This document shows, piece after piece, positions 62,046-64,000 of a DNA stretch of 64,000 bases. A program made the position numbers and the translations under genes. Each line of letters begins with the position of its first letter. The first letter of the stretch is position 1. The DNA lies in the NCBI RefSeq assembly GCF_042610375.1, contig NZ_JBGJZL010000011.1:62001-126000 (forward strand), in the 5' to 3' direction. Below the pieces are notes generated by a model that was given only the letters and a program-made list of their open reading frames with translations, searched no databases and was not told where the DNA came from. The DNA is from CTSoil-075 sp042610375 (lineage in GTDB: Bacteria; Bacillota; Negativicutes; DSM-13327).

Positions 62046-62142
62046 TGATGGACATGGCACTAATGGCAACAGATAAGGACTCTCTCATATATCAATCGAT
62101 TAGGATTTTTGTCTACGAAATTACCCCTTTAAAGCAGTTGCA
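62046..62142 (-). pseudogene. Decayed fragment of a yyaL-like gene
   Basis: On the minus strand 62142-62080 matches the start region of yyaL (55140-55070): a GGGGTG-like site is now GGGGTA, GTGGACAAAAA has become GTAGACAAAAA, and CAATCGATTGAT persists. It then jumps to the CHWCHVM codons (62071-62048) with everything between deleted. The start codon is destroyed. It is evidence for a former second copy of yyaL. Confidence 0.65.
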
Positions 62143-62153
62143 TTCTATTACCG

Positions 62154-62468
62154 TTACCTTGAAAATCTCTTTTTTGCCCAGACGTCCAGCTTTTGAACGT
62201 GTTTTTTGCCAATAGTAATTCCGTAGACAATCAGCAAAACAATAACGAGCGTAAACAAATCAATTTCTTTTGTTGCAACAAAATTTACAACACCTAAAAG
62301 AACTTGCGGAATAACACCCGTAAGTACTAATATCATCGAAGCTACTTTGAACCAAAACTGCGATTGCATTTTGTATCTTGCATAGAACATGAACATTGTT
62401 GCAGACCAAGCAAAAAATTCTAGAATGAGTAAAATAGCCCATTTGTTCTCCATTATCAAGTTATACAT
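62154..62468 (-). CDS. Small membrane protein under a guanidine-I riboswitch
   Basis: A 104-residue protein with three transmembrane helices (about 9-29, 38-62, 69-86) and a basic C-terminal tail (KKHVQKLDVWAKKRFSR). It is not a small multidrug resistance protein of the SugE/EmrE type: the four-helix pattern and the usual motifs are missing, although one Glu lies in the first helix (LLILEFFAWSA). The riboswitch upstream links it to guanidine, so export, uptake or sensing of guanidine is a fair inference. The ATG at 62468 follows AGGAG by nine bases. I do not recognise the family. Confidence 0.8.
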   Translation of the reverse strand: MYNLIMENKWAILLILEFFAWSATMFMFYARYKMQSQFWFKVASMILVLTGVIPQVLLGVVNFVATKEIDLFTLVIVLLIVYGITIGKKHVQKLDVWAKKRFSR

Positions 62469-62495
62469 ACAAATCATCTCCTATATAGCCTAACG

Positions 62496-62543
62496 TTAGC
62501 TTCTCCTCAAATGAATATTCATAAATTCTCTAAAAGGTTTCAT
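62496..62543 (-). CDS. Possible 15-codon ORF between riboswitch and membrane protein gene
   Basis: ATG at 62543 follows AGAGGTGG by about six bases and reads MKPFREFMNIHLRRS before TAA (62498-62496). Its stop lies about 28 bases before the next start. It may be a leader peptide or chance. Confidence 0.3.
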   Translation of the reverse strand: MKPFREFMNIHLRRS

Positions 62544-62581
62544 ATTTCTTCCACCTCTATAAGAAATCCCCCCACGAGCAC

Positions 62582-62690
62582 AAAAAAAGCCTTGAGAATT
62601 ACTCCCAGGCTTTTATCCTTCCGTGTACACAGCTTGCTGCGCGCTTTCTCTCGGACCAGACTGACATTGATGTCACGGAACCCTAGAAAG
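62582..62690 (-). ncRNA. Guanidine-I riboswitch (ykkC-yxkD class)
   Basis: On the minus strand the aptamer contains the near-invariant blocks CTAGGGTTCCG (62680s), CTGGTCCGAGAG (mid), TACACGG, GGATAAAAGCCTGGGAG, in the order and spacing of the guanidine-I class. The 3' part (62582-62613) can instead form a terminator: AAGCCT pairs with AGGCTT before a seven-T run. Ligand binding should hold AAAAGCC in the aptamer, preventing termination and switching the downstream gene on. Confidence 0.94.
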
Positions 62691-62700
62691 CTTTCTCTCT

Positions 62701-62929
62701 ATTCACTTCAAAATAGAAACTATAATTGTATTATACCCCATTATACATCGTCATTGTATAAAAAAACGCATTGTTCCTGTCCTTAAGCTTTAAAAGCAAA
62801 TTGTTTATGATCATTCTTTACCTGCACAAAATTCCAAATAAGGTGTGGTAGTTTTATCAACATAATTATACTTTCCTTGCTTATTTTATCATTGGTTTTA
62901 CTATTTGCTGCATGATCCTTCTTGATTCG
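62701..62929. other. Upstream region of the riboswitch
   Basis: AT-rich, no gene. On the minus strand TATAAT-like -10 elements occur at about 62729-62745 and would start transcription 40-50 bases before the aptamer; the exact promoter is not clear. Confidence 0.4.
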
Positions 62930-63718
62930 TTAGATTGTCCGAATAGTCCCCCCATCGATGATATGTTCGCAGCCGGTGATATACGAAGCCCGATCAGATA
63001 CTAGGAAGGCAACCAGTTCAGCTACTTCTTTAGGACGACCCGGACGGCCAAGTGGAATACCTCCTAGGGAATTCATCATTTCCAGTCGGGCACTATCATA
63101 GTCGGTGCCTGAACCCTTAGCCAACTTCTTGATCAGTCTCTCTGCGGCCGTCGTTTCTATGAAACCAGGCGCAACGGTATTAACCCGTATTCCGTGAGGC
63201 GCGACCTGGTTGGCAAGTCCTTTGCTATAATTTGTCAAAGCCGCCTTCGCTGCAGAGTACGCCATCGTCTCAGTTGCTGGGAAGAACCGCCGGATGGATG
63301 TAATGTGAATGATAACGCCGGAGCCTTGTTCCAGCATCGAAGGCAACAACGCTCTATCTAGGCGAACAGCTGAGAATAAATTGGTGTTAAATATCTGTTG
63401 CCAATTATCATCACTCATTACTAGAGCGCCCTCGACTGGAACAGACGATCCACCTACAGTGTTGACCAAAATATCTACACCACCAAAACGATCAAGAACC
63501 GTTGTGGCAATCTTTTCAACGCCTTCTGCAGTACTAACGTCAGCTTGAATGAATAATTCGGCCCCTTGGGTATCTTCAGGAATGGATCGAGCTGTGGTTA
63601 TAATTGTTCCTCCAGCACTCTTAAGGCGCTTAACGATGGCTTCACCAATCCCTTTCGTTCCACCTGTGACTAGAATTCGCTTGCCTCTAAATTCATTTAC
63701 ATTAAATGAGTTATCCAT
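62930..63718 (-). CDS. Short-chain dehydrogenase/reductase (SDR)
   Basis: A 262-residue classical SDR with the cofactor motif LVTGGTKGIGEAI (17-29), NTVGG in place of NNAG, the catalytic Ser (ITSIRRF), Tyr-x3-Lys (YSAAKAALTNYS), and VAPGFIETT. An Arg/Ser after the second beta strand (ARSIPED) suggests NADPH. It resembles the oxidoreductases acting on small ketones or sugar derivatives; the substrate is unknown. Its composition is richer in G+C than its neighbours, which hints at acquisition from elsewhere. Confidence 0.9.
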   Translation of the reverse strand: MDNSFNVNEFRGKRILVTGGTKGIGEAIVKRLKSAGGTIITTARSIPEDTQGAELFIQADVSTAEGVEKIATTVLDRFGGVDILVNTVGGSSVPVEGALVMSDDNWQQIFNTNLFSAVRLDRALLPSMLEQGSGVIIHITSIRRFFPATETMAYSAAKAALTNYSKGLANQVAPHGIRVNTVAPGFIETTAAERLIKKLAKGSGTDYDSARLEMMNSLGGIPLGRPGRPKEVAELVAFLVSDRASYITGCEHIIDGGTIRTI

Positions 63719-63930
63719 TATTATATCCCTTCTTTCCCTATACTTTGCTGTCCTCTTATTTCTGCTTGGTAACCATATTATCTATAGATATTTTCATAAC
63801 TCTCTATCTATTTTTTAATTATATACAAGATAATAAGACAACTGTATGTCATATTAAAATCACTATTCATAAGCTTTTAAAGTTTGTTTCATTCTGCTTA
63901 TATAAATAATACGGTTCACACCCCACTGAT

Positions 63931-63970
63931 AAAAATAACACTACAGGCATCTGTCTGTAGTGTTATTTTC
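63931..63970. terminator. Bidirectional terminator near the right edge
   Basis: AATAACACTACAG (63934-63946) and CTGTAGTGTTATT (63955-63967) flank an eight-base loop, with T-runs on both strands. It probably ends a gene beyond the window. Confidence 0.82.
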
Positions 63971-64000
63971 GAACGGCAAATTGGGAACGGAGTAAAGTCA

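Noticed and set aside
1..64000. CRISPR arrays, tRNA or rRNA genes, prophage
   Set aside because: No regularly spaced repeats, no cloverleaf-type sequences and no phage structural genes were seen on either strand.

Overview
The window reads as chromosome of a low-GC (about 40 % by eye), spore-forming, anaerobic, diderm Firmicute of the Negativicutes type (Pelosinus/Sporomusa-like; the genus is inference). The support is the mix of genes: Firmicutes core genes with strong AGGAGG-type ribosome sites and many TTG/GTG starts; a PdaB-like deacetylase, a GerMN lipoprotein and an AMIN-domain amidase; an RND efflux pump with its periplasmic adaptor, which implies an outer membrane; the futalosine route to menaquinone; and HydE for [FeFe]-hydrogenase maturation.

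Layout. 1-6.8 kb (minus strand): deoD (cut by the window edge), a secreted lytic transglycosylase, an RND pump with adaptor behind a perfect 50-bp palindrome, and an AI-2E family permease. 7.0-12.3 kb (plus strand): a shikimate operon aroF-aroB-aroA-aroC-aroK, preceded by a promoter, a 49-codon leader peptide packed with Phe/Tyr/Trp codons and an intrinsic terminator, i.e. a ribosome-mediated attenuator. 12.3-19.8 kb: an accessory block bounded by two direct copies of a 249-bp MITE-like repeat, holding two Old Yellow Enzyme paralogues, a chemoreceptor, a broken MarR gene, a fragment of a probable iron alcohol dehydrogenase and the remains of a Tn7/Tn552-like transposon. 19.8-25.3 kb (minus): the operon mqnE-mqnA-mqnC-(divergent MTAP-like phosphorylase)-guaA. 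25.4-32.4 kb: PdaB-like deacetylase, a DUF362 ferredoxin protein divergent from an HxlR regulator, groES-groEL under CIRCE, and an ANTAR regulator/histidine kinase pair. 32.6-38.2 kb: thiL-tsaE-tsaB-rimI-tsaD (t6A tRNA modification) and a cell-wall amidase/GerMN pair. 38.4-44.3 kb: rbsR-rbsK-rbsD-rbsA-rbsC-rbsB with a LacI operator. 44.5-50.2 kb: DUF3006/ComEC-like lipoprotein, EndoA toxin-antitoxin, NAD(P)HX repair enzyme, acpS, motAB. 50.3-55.7 kb: hydE, ferritin, a CMD protein divergent from a MerR regulator, YyaL and a histidine phosphatase. 55.9-64 kb: a looser set of small stress or regulatory genes, ending in a guanidine-I riboswitch upstream of an unfamiliar small membrane protein, and an SDR.

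Most genes sit in tight operons with 1-20 bp overlaps or short gaps and end in clear hairpin terminators. The parts most worth a second look are the aromatic leader/attenuator (7.06-7.27 kb), the guanidine-I riboswitch with a non-SMR target (62.15-62.69 kb), the MTAP-like protein in the menaquinone operon that has lost the usual family residues, an intergenic motif shared by two distant sites (36.48 and 45.68 kb), and two perfect palindromes of 50 and 54 bp. No tRNA, rRNA or CRISPR array was seen.
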